Shown piece after piece: positions 5,466-5,606 of a DNA stretch of 5,606 nt. The first letter of the stretch is position 1, and each line of letters starts with the position of its first letter. Under the pieces are notes generated by a model. That model did not search any database, was not told the origin of the DNA, and was given only the letters and a program-made list of their open reading frames with translations. The stretch lies in contig JAQUSH010000044.1 of the NCBI GenBank assembly GCA_028715225.1, positions 1-5,606 of the forward strand, written 5' to 3'. Source of the stretch: Candidatus Aenigmatarchaeota archaeon (GTDB lineage: Archaea; Aenigmatarchaeota; Aenigmatarchaeia; Aenigmatarchaeales; Aenigmatarchaeaceae). The position numbers were made by a program, and so were the translations under genes.

Positions 5466-5546
5466 ATTTTATCGTTTTATACTATATATTTCAAGAATAT
5501 AAAATTTACTACAATGCTTATTAACTGGTATATTCTTATTAATTTT
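5466..5546. promoter_or_regulatory. Divergent promoter region of hsp20 and the right-edge gene
   Basis: This 81-bp AT-rich gap holds three candidate TATA elements: ACTATATATT (5481-5490), ATATAAAA (5497-5504) and CTTATTAA (5517-5524). For hsp20 the first lies about 21 bp and the second about 36 bp from the ATG, neither at the 27-bp spacing seen elsewhere. For the plus-strand gene the third lies 27 bp before ATG 5547, and the first lies 27 bp before an in-frame ATG at 5514. No heat-shock operator could be recognised. Confidence 0.4.
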
Positions 5547-5606
5547 ATGAATGAAAATATAGGACATAAATTAGAAAAAATACAGAATATTTTTGATACA
5601 GATCGG
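5547..5606 (+). CDS. Start of an unidentified gene, cut by the right edge
   Basis: Twenty codons from an ATG to the window end read MNENIGHKLEKIQNIFDTDR, an open charged sequence too short to identify. A CTTATTAA element is centred about 27 bp upstream, in keeping with the leaderless pattern of this region. The frame is also open upstream to an ATG at 5514, which has a better TATA at the right spacing and would add a hydrophobic MLINWYILINF; the inner start is preferred because it gives an ordinary soluble N-terminus. The call rests on start context and an open frame only. Confidence 0.45.
   Translation, partial: MNENIGHKLEKIQNIFDTDR

Overview
The window reads as a piece of a low-GC archaeal chromosome. 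It carries an archaeal-type tyrosyl-tRNA synthetase, a KH-less beta-CASP nuclease of the archaeal CPSF2 kind and a small archaeal-style Hsp20. It has TATA boxes centred about 27 bp upstream of start codons that lack a Shine-Dalgarno, which suggests leaderless mRNAs, and an AAGTGAT Shine-Dalgarno where a leader does exist. GC, counted by hand over sample lines, is about 30% in the long hypothetical gene, about 36% in the nuclease and about 41% in the 114-residue gene. The lineage cannot be fixed from this window; a DPANN-like archaeon is a guess.

Layout from left to right. Positions 1-1948, minus strand, hold a tyrS-serS pair with 4 bp between the genes. serS runs off the left edge, but its frame is broken by a TGA 12 bases before the edge, exactly where the family usually has Cys in the N-x-C-T-G-D motif. 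Positions 1998-3275, minus, hold a 425-residue protein that I read as two tunnel-metalloenzyme domains in tandem: an N-terminal VTC (polyphosphate-polymerase-like) domain and a C-terminal CYTH domain with an ExExK motif. Positions 3276-3396 are noncoding and unusual: two neighbouring segments there repeat sequences from two other promoter regions of the window. Positions 3397-3741, minus, hold an unrecognised 114-residue gene with its own BRE/TATA, a perfect inverted repeat near its start site and a Shine-Dalgarno. This gene lies between two exact 20-bp direct repeats 486 bp apart, so it looks like an inserted cassette. Positions 3838-5079, plus, hold the beta-CASP ribonuclease. Its stop codon overlaps the stop codon of a convergent Hsp20 gene (5076-5465, minus). 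A last plus-strand gene starts near 5547 and leaves the window after 20 codons.

Functionally this is mostly housekeeping: two aminoacyl-tRNA synthetases made from one transcript, an RNA-processing nuclease and a small chaperone. The unusual parts are the tandem VTC-CYTH protein, the repeat-flanked small gene and the in-frame TGA in serS. No rRNA, tRNA, CRISPR array, transposase or riboswitch was seen.
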